Source: an uncultured Ruminococcus sp. (GTDB taxonomy: Bacteria; Bacillota; Clostridia; Oscillospirales; Ruminococcaceae). From it: DNA of 64,000 bases. The position numbers and the translations under genes were made by a program. Location of the stretch: contig CAKSAK010000001.1 of the NCBI GenBank assembly GCA_934435205.1, positions 186,001 through 250,000 of the forward strand. The letters are read 5' to 3'. This document shows, piece after piece, positions 50,338 through 58,647 of the stretch (positions within the stretch are counted from its first letter, which is position 1; every line of letters starts with the position of its first letter). Below the pieces are notes generated by a model. The model was not told the origin of the DNA, did not search any database, and worked only from the letters and a program-made list of their open reading frames with translations.

Positions 50338-51488
50338 GAAAAATAAACACCCGAAGCATAATAAACTTTGATAACTCAGCCACCACCTACCCCAAGCCCC
50401 CTGCCGTCGCCCGAGCCGTCGCTCAGGCAGTAGAACGCTATGGCGGAAACCCAGGCAGAAGCGGCCACAAGCTTTCCATGCGAGTGTCTGAAAAGATATT
50501 CACCGTCAGACAGCAGGCAGCCGAAATGTTCGGCGCACAGACCGAGAACGTGGCTTTCACCGCCAACTGCACCCATGCCCTGAACATGGCGATAAAAGGC
50601 ATCATGCAGTATGGTGGTCATATGATAATCTCAGACCACGAGCATAACGCAGTAGCAAGACCCGTCTACGCCCTTTCAAAAACAAGAGGCGTGAAATATT
50701 CTATTGCCCGAACAGAGGAAACAGACAGCGAAACAATTGAAAACTTCCGCCGCCTTATAACCCCTGAAACTAAGTGTATCTGCTGTACAGTGGCTTCAAA
50801 CGTCACAGGCAGGCTCATGCCATACCGTGAATTAGCCGCCCTTTGCAAAGCCCACGGCATATGCTTTATCGCAGACGGCGCACAAGCCTGCGGACTGCTT
50901 GACCTGTCTCTCTCAGACGGCTTCAACTTTCTCTGCACCGCAGGTCACAAAGCCCTCTATGGGCCAACAGGCACAGGGCTTCTTATCTCAGACGGCGAAT
51001 ATTCTCTGTCTACCATAATCGAAGGCGGCACAGGTGCGACCTCCGCCCTGCTTGAACAGACCCCATTCTTGCCCGAAAAGCTTGAAAGCGGAACAATTAA
51101 CACAGTTGGCATAATCGGTCTTGGAGAGGGTCTAAAGTTCGTCCGCCAAAAGACCCCTGCCGTAATAAAAGCCCACGAAGAAAAGCTCTGCCGACAGCTC
51201 AGAGAACAACTTTCAGACATAGACAAAATAAAGTTCTATGAAGCAGACCAAAAGAAAGTCCCCATACTTTCATTCAATATCGGTGATATCCCTTCCGCTG
51301 AGATCGCCTCCTATCTCAGCGAAAAAGGCTTCGCCCTCCGTGGAGGACTTCAATGTGCCGCCGTCACCCATACCACCCTCGGCACAATGGAGCAAGGCAC
51401 AGTGCGTTTCTCTCCCTCTGCATTCAGTACCCCTCAGCAGGTAACAGCACTTTCACGAACAATAAAAAAATTTGCCGCAAATAACTAA
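50334..51488 (+). CDS. Cysteine desulfurase-like class V aminotransferase
   Basis: The 384-residue PLP enzyme has the start NFDNSATTYPKPPAV, the PLP Lys in CTAGHKALYGPTGTG (about residue 205) and the active-site Cys loop LRGGLQCAAVTH. This is the SufS/CsdB type seen with DUF3343 proteins. It takes S or Se from cysteine or selenocysteine. The start is GTG (50334), overlapping the upstream stop. A weak hairpin after the stop (51494-51531) may end the transcript. Confidence 0.92.
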   Translation: MRKINTRSIINFDNSATTYPKPPAVARAVAQAVERYGGNPGRSGHKLSMRVSEKIFTVRQQAAEMFGAQTENVAFTANCTHALNMAIKGIMQYGGHMIISDHEHNAVARPVYALSKTRGVKYSIARTEETDSETIENFRRLITPETKCICCTVASNVTGRLMPYRELAALCKAHGICFIADGAQACGLLDLSLSDGFNFLCTAGHKALYGPTGTGLLISDGEYSLSTIIEGGTGATSALLEQTPFLPEKLESGTINTVGIIGLGEGLKFVRQKTPAVIKAHEEKLCRQLREQLSDIDKIKFYEADQKKVPILSFNIGDIPSAEIASYLSEKGFALRGGLQCAAVTHTTLGTMEQGTVRFSPSAFSTPQQVTALSRTIKKFAANN

Positions 51489-51493
51489 GCATA

Positions 51494-51531
51494 AGCGGCG
51501 GGTCTGATGTAAAATATCACGTCCTGCCGCT
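51494..51531 (+). terminator. Weak hairpin after the desulfurase gene
   Basis: Ends AGCGGC and GCCGCT plus inner GG/CC pair across a loop of about 20 nt. The T-tract is poor, so termination is uncertain. Confidence 0.4.
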
Positions 51532-51538
51532 CATTCTA

Positions 51539-51567
51539 TTGCAAAAAGCACCTCTAGGTGCTATAAT
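51539..51567 (+). promoter_or_regulatory. EamA-GNAT promoter with palindrome in the spacer
   Basis: TTGCAA (51539-51544) and TATAAT (51562-51567) are 17 bp apart. The spacer is almost filled by the perfect palindrome AGCACCT-CT-AGGTGCT (51547-51562), which looks like a repressor site. Confidence 0.75.
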
Positions 51568-51609
51568 AAGGCATAAGCAAACAAATTTTTCACGAAAGAA
51601 AGTGGTATT

Positions 51610-52023
51610 ATGTGGTTCGTGTTTGCGCTTCTCTCCGCTGTTTTCGCAGCACTCACCTCTGTCCTTGCAAAGGTCGGCATTGACGGAGTAAACTCAAATC
51701 TCGCCACCGCACTGCGTACCTGCGTTGTGCTTGCTATGGCATGGCTAATGGTGTTCATCACCCACGCACAAAGCGGCATATGCTCTATAGGCAGAAAAAG
51801 CTGGGTATTCCTTATTCTTTCAGGACTTGCAACAGGTGCTTCGTGGCTGTGCTATTATAAGGCTATCCAAATGGGCAGCGTTTCAAAGGTCGCCCCCATA
51901 GACAAGCTCAGCGTTGTCATCACCCTTATCCTTGCAGTGATATTCCTCCACGAGGACTTCACAGTAAAATCAGCCATAGGTGCGGCTCTTATCACTGCAG
52001 GCACAGTATTAATGGTACTATAA
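51610..52023 (+). CDS. Half-size EamA/DMT family transporter
   Basis: The 137-residue protein has four or five membrane helices and a single EamA unit (WFVFALLSAVFAALTSVLAK; FLILSGLATGASWLCYYKAI; LSVVITLILAVIFLHEDFTV). Full-length EamA proteins have two such units, so this one likely works as a dimer. The substrate is unknown. It shares a transcript with the GNAT gene 10 bases on. A repressor-like palindrome lies in its promoter. Confidence 0.9.
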   Translation: MWFVFALLSAVFAALTSVLAKVGIDGVNSNLATALRTCVVLAMAWLMVFITHAQSGICSIGRKSWVFLILSGLATGASWLCYYKAIQMGSVSKVAPIDKLSVVITLILAVIFLHEDFTVKSAIGAALITAGTVLMVL

Positions 52024-52033
52024 GGAGAACGCC

Positions 52034-52621
52034 ATGATAATAAGAACAGTTACCGAAAAGGACGCTTACGAGCTTCTTGAAATATATCGTCCCTACGTTG
52101 AGAACACCGCCATAACATTCGAGTATGACGTTCCAACAGTTGAAGAGTTTTCAGACCGTATCCGCCGCATATCCGCAAATTATCCCTACATAGCCGCAGT
52201 AGAAAAGGACGAGATAGTGGGCTATGCCTATGCAGGCGTTTTCAAAAACAGAGCCGCCTATGATTGGTCGGTTGAAGTCACAGTTTATGTAAAGAAAGGG
52301 CTTCACCGCAAAGGCATAGGTACAAAGCTTTACTCCGCCCTTGAAAAGCTCCTATCGGCACAGCATATAACGAACCTCTACGCCTGCGTCGCCTATCCCG
52401 AAAAAGAAGACGAGTATCTCACCTTTGACAGCGTGAAGTTCCATGAAAAAATGGGCTATACTATAATAGGTACGTTCCATAGATGTGCCTTCAAATTCAA
52501 TAGATGTTATCATATGGTGTGGCTTGAAAAAATACTCACCAAAACCGATACCGCCCCTCAGCCCGTTATCCCGTTTTCCAAACTTGATAAAGCCTTAATT
52601 AACAAAATAGTTCTTGAATAA
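52034..52621 (+). CDS. GNAT N-acetyltransferase (phosphinothricin acetyltransferase-like)
   Basis: The 195-residue protein has the family start MIIRTVTEKDAYELLEIYRP, ITFEYDVPTVEEFSDRI and the acetyl-CoA site VYVKKGLHRKGIGTKLYSAL. It ends in GTFHRCAFKFNRCYHMVWLE. Members acetylate amino acid analogues such as methionine sulfoximine or phosphinothricin. The true substrate is not known. The adjacent EamA transporter suggests joint export and inactivation of a small amine, which is inference. Confidence 0.9.
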   Translation: MIIRTVTEKDAYELLEIYRPYVENTAITFEYDVPTVEEFSDRIRRISANYPYIAAVEKDEIVGYAYAGVFKNRAAYDWSVEVTVYVKKGLHRKGIGTKLYSALEKLLSAQHITNLYACVAYPEKEDEYLTFDSVKFHEKMGYTIIGTFHRCAFKFNRCYHMVWLEKILTKTDTAPQPVIPFSKLDKALINKIVLE

Positions 52622-52642
52622 GGTCAAAAAACATGGTAAAAT
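52614..52642 (+). promoter_or_regulatory. pheA promoter
   Basis: TTGAAT (52614-52619) and TAAAAT (52637-52642) are 17 bp apart with an extended -10 (TGG). The -35 lies in the last codons of the GNAT gene. Confidence 0.7.
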
Positions 52643-52673
52643 AATATCATTCTGTTTGTTAAGGAGCGTAAAA

Positions 52674-53786
52674 ATGGATCTTCAGGAATTAAGAAATGAA
52701 ATAAACGATATAGACAGCCAGCTTCAGGAGCTTTTCAATAAGCGAATGCAGATAAGCTTCAAGGTGGCTGAGTATAAGATAGCAAACAATATGCCTGTTT
52801 TTCAGAGCAAGCGTGAAAACGAGATACTTGACCATGTAACAGAAAGCTCACCAAAGGGCTTGGAAAGTGCGTCAAGAGTGTTCTTCCAAAACATCATGGA
52901 TATTTCAAAGTGCCGTCAGTATCAGGAGTTTTTTGCAGGCTCAGATAAGATAGAGTACAATAAATTGGACTTGACAGGTCATAAAAAAGTCGCCGTACCG
53001 GGTACCACAGGCTCATATTCACATATAGCCTGCAAGCAGATATTCAGCGACTTTGAGCCAATGTTCTTTGAAGATTTCGAGGACGTTTTTTCATCAGTTG
53101 AAAACGGCTCAGCGGATTTCGGCATACTTCCCATAGCAAATTCCACCGCAGGCTCAGTTGGTCAGACCTATGAGCTTATGAAAAAGCATGATTTCAAGAT
53201 ATGCGCAGCAACCAAAGTAAAGATATCTCATTGCCTTGCCGTAAAAAAAGGCACACGCTTTGAGGATATCAAAATAGTCTATTCCCACGAGCAGGCGCTC
53301 AGCCAGTGTTCTGAGTTTCTCTCTCAGAACGGACTTAAAAGCCATAAATACGCAAATACAGCCCTTGCGGCGTGCTACATAAAAGAAAGCAATGAACCTT
53401 ATGCCGCTATCTGCTCAGAAGCCTGCGCACAGCAGAACGATCTTGAGATACTCAGGCATAATATAGCAAACGCCGCCGAGAATTACACAAAATTTATTCT
53501 TATCTCAAAGGAGACCCTCTGCTCGGAAAATGCTGATATCGTGTCGGTGTCCTTGGCACTGCCGCATACCTCATCTGCACTTTACAGACTTCTCACCAAG
53601 TTCTCCGTAGCAGGTCTGAACCTTTCCATGATCGAGAGCCGCCCTATCGCCAACACCGATTTTGACGTTGTTTTCTATCTCGATTTTGAGGGAGCAATAA
53701 CCTCCCCGGACGTTGCAAAGCTCATGAGCGAGCTTAATTCAGAGCTTTCATATTTCAAATTCTTAGGCAACTACGAGGAAATATAG
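52674..53786 (+). CDS. pheA: Bifunctional chorismate mutase/prephenate dehydratase
   Basis: The enzyme makes phenylpyruvate from chorismate. The 370-residue protein has an AroQ-type chorismate mutase domain (DLQELRNEINDIDSQLQELF, residues 1-85). The dehydratase domain follows (GTTGSYSHIACKQIF; ANSTAGSVGQTYELM). A C-terminal ACT domain has the Phe-binding motif MIESRPIA. The start is the ATG at 52674 behind AAGGAGCG; an upstream ATG at 52614 lies in the GNAT gene. It has its own promoter. Confidence 0.96.
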   Translation: MDLQELRNEINDIDSQLQELFNKRMQISFKVAEYKIANNMPVFQSKRENEILDHVTESSPKGLESASRVFFQNIMDISKCRQYQEFFAGSDKIEYNKLDLTGHKKVAVPGTTGSYSHIACKQIFSDFEPMFFEDFEDVFSSVENGSADFGILPIANSTAGSVGQTYELMKKHDFKICAATKVKISHCLAVKKGTRFEDIKIVYSHEQALSQCSEFLSQNGLKSHKYANTALAACYIKESNEPYAAICSEACAQQNDLEILRHNIANAAENYTKFILISKETLCSENADIVSVSLALPHTSSALYRLLTKFSVAGLNLSMIESRPIANTDFDVVFYLDFEGAITSPDVAKLMSELNSELSYFKFLGNYEEI

Positions 53787-53818
53787 CAGTACGATTTTTA
53801 GGACAGGAGGAACAAAAA

Positions 53819-54292
53819 ATGCGTATAGGACACGGCTATGACGTCCACAGACTGACCGAGGGCAGAAAGCTCATTCTCGGCGGAGTGGATATCCCATATG
53901 AAAAAGGACTTTTAGGACATTCCGATGCAGACGTCCTCGCCCACGCCATAATGGACGCTATCCTCGGTGCGCTTGCTTTGGGCGATATCGGCAAGCTTTT
54001 CCCCGATAACGACCCCGACTATGAGGGTGCAGACAGTATGAAGCTCATGGAGAAAGTCATAAGCGTTATGACCGAAAAAGGCTGGAAAATAGGCAATATA
54101 GACTCCACCATCTGCGCACAGAAGCCGAAGCTTGCCCCCTATATCACCTCCATGCGGGAGCGTATAGCAAATGCCTGCGGCTGCGATGTCTCACAGATAT
54201 CAGTGAAAGCCACCACCGAAGAAAAACTAGGCTTCACAGGCGAGGGACTAGGCATATCCGCCACAGCGGTCTGCCTGCTTGAAAAAAATTAA
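53819..54292 (+). CDS. ispF: 2-C-methyl-D-erythritol 2,4-cyclodiphosphate synthase
   Basis: The enzyme is part of the MEP isoprenoid pathway. The 157-residue protein starts MRIGHGYDVHRLTEGRKLIL (metal Asp and His) and has LLGHSDADVLAHAIMDAILG, DIGKLFPDNDP and KATTEEKLGFTGEG. The ATG follows ACAGGAGG. It is 32 bases after pheA and ends at a strong terminator. ispE lies 4.3 kb away. Confidence 0.97.
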   Translation: MRIGHGYDVHRLTEGRKLILGGVDIPYEKGLLGHSDADVLAHAIMDAILGALALGDIGKLFPDNDPDYEGADSMKLMEKVISVMTEKGWKIGNIDSTICAQKPKLAPYITSMRERIANACGCDVSQISVKATTEEKLGFTGEGLGISATAVCLLEKN

Positions 54293-54301
54293 TACAAAAC
54301 C

Positions 54302-54337
54302 AAAAGGACTGCTGTCTTAAACCACAGCAGTCCTTTT
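54302..54337. terminator. Bidirectional terminator between ispF and the repeat protein gene
   Basis: The stem AAAGGACTGCTGT/ACAGCAGTCCTTT (one mismatch-free 12-bp core) has T-rich sequence on both outer sides, serving convergent genes. Confidence 0.92.
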
Positions 54338-54342
54338 TATTG

Positions 54343-56574
54343 CTATTTTGCCTTATGCGCAACTCCGTCATTGTCAATGTTATATCCGTCAACAGTGGTG
54401 TTAATAAGCATCATGCCGTAATCGTTGAAATAATATCTCTTTCCGTCGATCTTCTTCCAACCTGTCACAACAGTGCCGTTCTTGTTGTTGTAGAACTTCT
54501 GTCCACGCCAGCTTACCCAGCCGCCTTTAAGATATCCGTCCTCGCCAAAGTTGTAATACTTGTCGTCAATGTACACAGGACCTCTCAACGCAACACCATT
54601 CTGCAGAAAATATTTCTTTCCGTCAATAGTCGTCCATTCATTCTGCAAAACATGATCGCTGTCAAAATAAAACTTCGTTCCGTCTATTTCTCTCCAGCCT
54701 GAAACAGCCTTGCCGTCACCGTCAAAATAATATGTCTTGTCACCGGCTGTTACCCACTTGTCTTTCTGAGCGCCGTTCTTGTCAATGTAGTAAAGCCCTG
54801 AATCATCGCTGAACAGCCCCTTTGAAAGCTTGCCGTCATTGTCAAAATGATACAGCTTGTCCTCGATAGTGTGCCAGCCTGTGAGTGCAGCCTCGTCCTC
54901 ACCAATGTAGTAAGTTTCTCCCTTTGAAGTAACAAACTCCGACTTAGCCCAAGAGCCGTCCTCTTTCTTGAACTTCCATTCAGCGTCTATCTTGACGATA
55001 CCGTCTGCAAGTACGCCCTCGTTTGAGAAGGTGTATTTCTTGTCCTCGTCCTCCTCAAATTCGCCAACAGCCGCCGCACCTGTCAGACCAAAATAATATT
55101 TCTTTCCGTCAATGGTCTTCCAGCCCGTAGCCTTCTTGCCAGTTTCCTCATCAAAGTAGAAGTAATAGCCGTTTATTTTATGAAATCCCGTGCAAAGGGT
55201 GTGATCAGAGTAGAAATAATACTGATAGAACACCGCCCCTCCGAACTTTTCATAAACCTTTCTGTCATAAGCATTGAAGGTCTTTTCACCGAATTTGTCC
55301 GCAAGCTCTTCAAGCTTTTTGGTCTCTTTTTCGTCAGGCTTCTCGTCCTTTTTGTAATCGTCCTTCTCAAACTTCACAAGCTTTGAAACATTGGATTTGA
55401 ACTCTTTTATTTTCTTTTTCTCATCATCAGTGTACTGATCCGTATTCGTCCAGCCTGTCGCCGCCGCATGGGTCTTTTTGTCAAAATAGTAAGTATCTTC
55501 GTCAATATCCTCCCAGCCGTCAGCCACAACACCGCCTCTGCCGAAGTAATAAACATTTCCGCCTATCTCGTTCCAGCCGGAGAGGAGGCGATTTTTCTTG
55601 TCAAAGTAATAATACTTGTCCTTGATCTTGGTAAAGCCCTTGCCAGCCGAGCCGTCGCCCTTGAAATAATACTTCTCAGGCGGTTCTTCATACCAGCCCT
55701 TCGTCATTTTACCGTCATCAGCAAAATGATATCTGTTCTTGTCAATTGTTATCCAGCCCTTGACCATTTCACAGCTATCATTGAAATAATAGCTCTCACC
55801 GTCTATCTCCGCAAAGCCCTGAGCGCAAGCCCCCGTAGCTTCATCAGAATAATAATACTTCTTTTCAAGCTCCATCCAACCTTTGTGAACAGCACCGCTC
55901 TCAGAAAAATAATACTTCTTTCCGTCAATGTCCTGCCAGCCTGTTGCCATGTGACCGTCGTCATCATCAAAATAGTATATCTCGCCCTCTATCTCAACAA
56001 AGCCCTTAGCCATCTCACCGCTCTTGAGAAAATAATACTGAACATTGTTTATCTTTGCCCAGCCTGTCACACGCTTGCCGCTCTCGTCATAGTAATAACC
56101 GCCGTCGCTGTCAAAACCCGTGTCAGGGAAGCCGTGATCGTCAAAGTAGTATTCACCGCCATTTATCTCGCAAAGACCCGTCCTGAAAATGCCCGACTCC
56201 TCAGAAAAATAGTATTCCTCGCCCTTTATTTTCATTTTTCCACGCTGAACAACGCCGTCCTTGACATAGTAAGTGTCCCCACGATACTTCTGCCAGCCGT
56301 CAGCCATAGCGTTGCCCTTGTCGTCAAAAAGATAGCAGGTGTTGTCTATTATCTGATAGCCAAGTGCCTTTTCGCCTGTTTCCTTGACAATATAATAAGT
56401 CGAGCCGTCATGGGTGTGCCAGCCCGAAGCATAATAAGCGCCGTAATATAAATATCCGCCAAAGCCTGCTCCCATAACGATAGTGCAGGCTGCAGCCGCA
56501 GCGATCATTTTTTTCTTATCGCTTTTCAGCACCTCATTATATCTGTTGCAAAAATCATTACTGTTTATGCTCAT
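54343..56574 (-). CDS. Protein of about 30 wall-binding-like repeats on a membrane anchor
   Basis: The 743-residue protein has a short cytosolic start, one membrane helix (MIAAAAACTIVMGAGFGGYL) and then about 31 repeats of about 20 residues. Their pattern is GW-x-IDG-x-YYF-x-G, like choline- or glucan-binding repeats (CW_binding_1). A charged helical insert (about residues 390-460, KKIKEFKSNVSKLVKFEKDD) breaks the array. No catalytic domain is present. It may bind wall polymers or extracellular glucan. The many repeats make the antisense strand appear open, but those frames are shadows. A TTGAAA-17-TATAAT promoter precedes it. Confidence 0.88.
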   Translation of the reverse strand: MSINSNDFCNRYNEVLKSDKKKMIAAAAACTIVMGAGFGGYLYYGAYYASGWHTHDGSTYYIVKETGEKALGYQIIDNTCYLFDDKGNAMADGWQKYRGDTYYVKDGVVQRGKMKIKGEEYYFSEESGIFRTGLCEINGGEYYFDDHGFPDTGFDSDGGYYYDESGKRVTGWAKINNVQYYFLKSGEMAKGFVEIEGEIYYFDDDDGHMATGWQDIDGKKYYFSESGAVHKGWMELEKKYYYSDEATGACAQGFAEIDGESYYFNDSCEMVKGWITIDKNRYHFADDGKMTKGWYEEPPEKYYFKGDGSAGKGFTKIKDKYYYFDKKNRLLSGWNEIGGNVYYFGRGGVVADGWEDIDEDTYYFDKKTHAAATGWTNTDQYTDDEKKKIKEFKSNVSKLVKFEKDDYKKDEKPDEKETKKLEELADKFGEKTFNAYDRKVYEKFGGAVFYQYYFYSDHTLCTGFHKINGYYFYFDEETGKKATGWKTIDGKKYYFGLTGAAAVGEFEEDEDKKYTFSNEGVLADGIVKIDAEWKFKKEDGSWAKSEFVTSKGETYYIGEDEAALTGWHTIEDKLYHFDNDGKLSKGLFSDDSGLYYIDKNGAQKDKWVTAGDKTYYFDGDGKAVSGWREIDGTKFYFDSDHVLQNEWTTIDGKKYFLQNGVALRGPVYIDDKYYNFGEDGYLKGGWVSWRGQKFYNNKNGTVVTGWKKIDGKRYYFNDYGMMLINTTVDGYNIDNDGVAHKAK

Positions 56575-56613
56575 AAAGATCCTTCCTGAATTTACACAGT
56601 TTTAATTAGTATA

Positions 56614-56642
56614 ATTATAACACAATAGTTTGTGAATTTCAA
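56614..56642 (-). promoter_or_regulatory. Promoter of the repeat protein gene
   Basis: Minus strand TTGAAA (56637-56642) and TATAAT (56614-56619) are 17 bp apart. Confidence 0.85.
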
Positions 56643-56680
56643 TACCGCCGCCCCAATTTTCACACCCCTCACACATAAAA

Positions 56681-56709
56681 AGCTGTACAGTCCAAATAAC
56701 CGTACAGCT
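56681..56709. repeat. Inverted repeat between divergent genes
   Basis: AGCTGTAC-13 nt-GTACAGCT is a perfect 8-bp inverted repeat without a T-tract, in the 412-bp gap between the repeat protein and lrp-like genes. The rest of the gap holds promoters and one dispersed repeat; no gene was found. Confidence 0.4.
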
Positions 56710-56784
56710 AATAAAATAAATATCCAAGATAAATGGGCTGTCGAGGACTCCAGCCCTTACAATTTCTCATGACCGCAATTTATC

Positions 56785-56809
56785 TGTAGGGGCGAACAGC
56801 GTTCGCCCG
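56785..56809. repeat. Dispersed 25-bp palindromic repeat, copy 3
   Basis: TGTAGGGGCGAAC-AGC-GTTCGCCCG, in the divergent gap. Confidence 0.8.
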
Positions 56810-56919
56810 TCCGCCACCACAACATCTCAGCTATACCTCGCCCCCACGCCACAAAGCTTTCTCCCCCTCCCCTTTGTCTATTCTGACAGATAAATTACTC
56901 ACTTCTTACATCACAATAC

Positions 56920-56948
56920 TTGCGTTCACACTAATAATATGTTATAAT
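56920..56948 (+). promoter_or_regulatory. Promoter of the lrp-aminotransferase operon
   Basis: TTGCGT (56920-56925) and TATAAT (56943-56948) are 17 bp apart. Confidence 0.8.
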
Positions 56949-56986
56949 ATATAATGTATAATTATAAACCTAAAGGAGGCTTATTT

Positions 56987-57466
56987 ATGGATCAGCTTAT
57001 AAAATTACTGAAAAACAACGCCCGTATCACAAACAGTGAGCTTGCCGTTCTTCTCGATAAGTCAGAAGAGCAGGTGGCGGCGGATATCGCCAAGCTTGAA
57101 GCAGAGGGCGTAATAAAGGGCTATTCCGCAATTGTAGACGAAAGTGCCTATGACCCTAATTCAGTTTTCGCTCTTATAGAACTTAAAGTCACCCCGCAGT
57201 CACAGTCAGGCTTTGACGAGATAGCAAACCAGATCGCAAGCTATGAGCAGGTAGAGTCCGTCCGCCTTATGTCAGGTGCTTATGATATAATCGTTGCCGT
57301 GAACGGTGCAAACATCAGGGATATCTCCCAGTTTGTTTCCCAAAGACTTGCAACTATCGACGCTGTCCAGTCCACCGCCACACACTTCGTGCTTAAGGTG
57401 TATAAAGACAATGGCATCATGATAAGCTCAGATGATAAAGACGAAAGAGGTTTGATCTCCCCATGA
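56987..57466 (+). CDS. Lrp/AsnC family transcriptional regulator
   Basis: The 159-residue protein has the N-terminal helix-turn-helix (LLKNNARITNSELAVLLDKS) and the RAM ligand domain (ALIELKVTPQ; VESVRLMSGAYDIIVAVNGA). Such proteins sense amino acids. The start is the ATG at 56987 behind AAAGGAGG; an ATG at 56954 is not supported. The stop overlaps the aminotransferase start (ATGA), so it probably controls its own operon in response to an amino acid. Confidence 0.93.
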   Translation: MDQLIKLLKNNARITNSELAVLLDKSEEQVAADIAKLEAEGVIKGYSAIVDESAYDPNSVFALIELKVTPQSQSGFDEIANQIASYEQVESVRLMSGAYDIIVAVNGANIRDISQFVSQRLATIDAVQSTATHFVLKVYKDNGIMISSDDKDERGLISP

Positions 57467-58647
57467 TAGATTATAATAAAGTGCTTTGCCCTGCCATAAA
57501 GGAAATGAAGCCCTCAGGTATCAGAAAATTCTTCGATATCGCACAGCAGCTAGAGGGCGTTATCTCCCTAGGCGTTGGCGAGCCTGACTTCAAAACTCCG
57601 TGGCTCATACGTCAGGAGGCTATCTCTACCCTTGAAAAAGGCAAGACCTGCTATACCGCAAATGCCGGACTTATAGCACTCCGTGAAGAGATAGCCAAGT
57701 ATTTTCAGCGTACTATCCACACAAGCTATGACCCGAATAAAGAAATAATCGTCACTGTTGGCGGCTCTGAAGCTATCGACCTTACCATAAGATGCCTTAT
57801 CCAACCTGGCGATGAAGTCCTTATAGTCGAACCGTCCTTTGTCTGCTATCGTCCTATCGTCTCCCTATGCGGCGGAGTTCCTGTGGTCATAGAAACAAAG
57901 GAAGAAAACGAGTTCCGACTTACCGCAGACGAGCTTCGTGAAAAAATAACCGACAAAACTAAGCTTCTCGTCCTGCCCTATCCTAATAACCCCACAGGTG
58001 CAATAATGCACCGTGAAGATCTTGAAGCTATCGCACAGGTGCTTAAAGATACCAATATCATGATAGCCTCAGACGAGATATATTCCGAGCTTACATATTC
58101 AGGCAAGCATTGCTCTATCGCAGAAATAGAGGGTATGCGTGAGCGTACTATCGTCATAAACGGCTTTTCCAAAAGCTTTGCAATGACAGGCTGGCGACTT
58201 GGCTTCCTTGGCGGACCAAAAGAGATAGTGTCCCAAATGCTCAAACTCCACCAGTATGCTATCATGTCCTCCCCTACTGTCAGCCAGTATGCCGCTATCG
58301 TTGCCATGCACAGTTGCCAGAAGGATATAGATGCCATGCGCAACGAGTATAATATCCGCCGCCGCTTTGTGGTGGATTCTTTCAATAAGCTTGGTCTTAA
58401 ATGCTTTGCACCACAAGGCGCATTCTATGTTTTCCCTTGCATCAAAAGCACAGGCATGACAAGCGCCGACTTCTGCGAAAAGCTTGTTTACAACAAAAAG
58501 GTAGCCGTCGTGCCGGGAGATGCTTTCGGCGAGTGCGGAGAGGGCTATGTGCGTGTCTCCTACGCCTATTCCCTTAACCACCTGAGAGAGGCTATCAAAC
58601 GTATAGGAGAATTTTTAGAGGATATCAGAAATGGTAACGTGCAGTAA
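57463..58647 (+). CDS. Class I/II PLP-dependent aminotransferase
   Basis: The 394-residue enzyme has VISLGVGEPDFKTPW, CYTANAGLIALREEIA, LPYPNNPTGAIM, SDEIYSELTYSG and the PLP Lys in NGFSKSFAMTGWRLGF (about residue 236). It belongs to the aspartate or aromatic aminotransferase group of clostridia; the exact substrate is unknown. It is translationally coupled to the lrp-like gene and overlaps ispE by 17 bases. Confidence 0.94.
   Translation: MIDYNKVLCPAIKEMKPSGIRKFFDIAQQLEGVISLGVGEPDFKTPWLIRQEAISTLEKGKTCYTANAGLIALREEIAKYFQRTIHTSYDPNKEIIVTVGGSEAIDLTIRCLIQPGDEVLIVEPSFVCYRPIVSLCGGVPVVIETKEENEFRLTADELREKITDKTKLLVLPYPNNPTGAIMHREDLEAIAQVLKDTNIMIASDEIYSELTYSGKHCSIAEIEGMRERTIVINGFSKSFAMTGWRLGFLGGPKEIVSQMLKLHQYAIMSSPTVSQYAAIVAMHSCQKDIDAMRNEYNIRRRFVVDSFNKLGLKCFAPQGAFYVFPCIKSTGMTSADFCEKLVYNKKVAVVPGDAFGECGEGYVRVSYAYSLNHLREAIKRIGEFLEDIRNGNVQ

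Noticed and set aside
55468..56451. 327-codon plus-strand frame opposite the wall-binding repeat gene
   Set aside because: It is open only because the repeats avoid stops on the antisense; residues are periodic Ile/Leu/Ala runs and there is no RBS or promoter.
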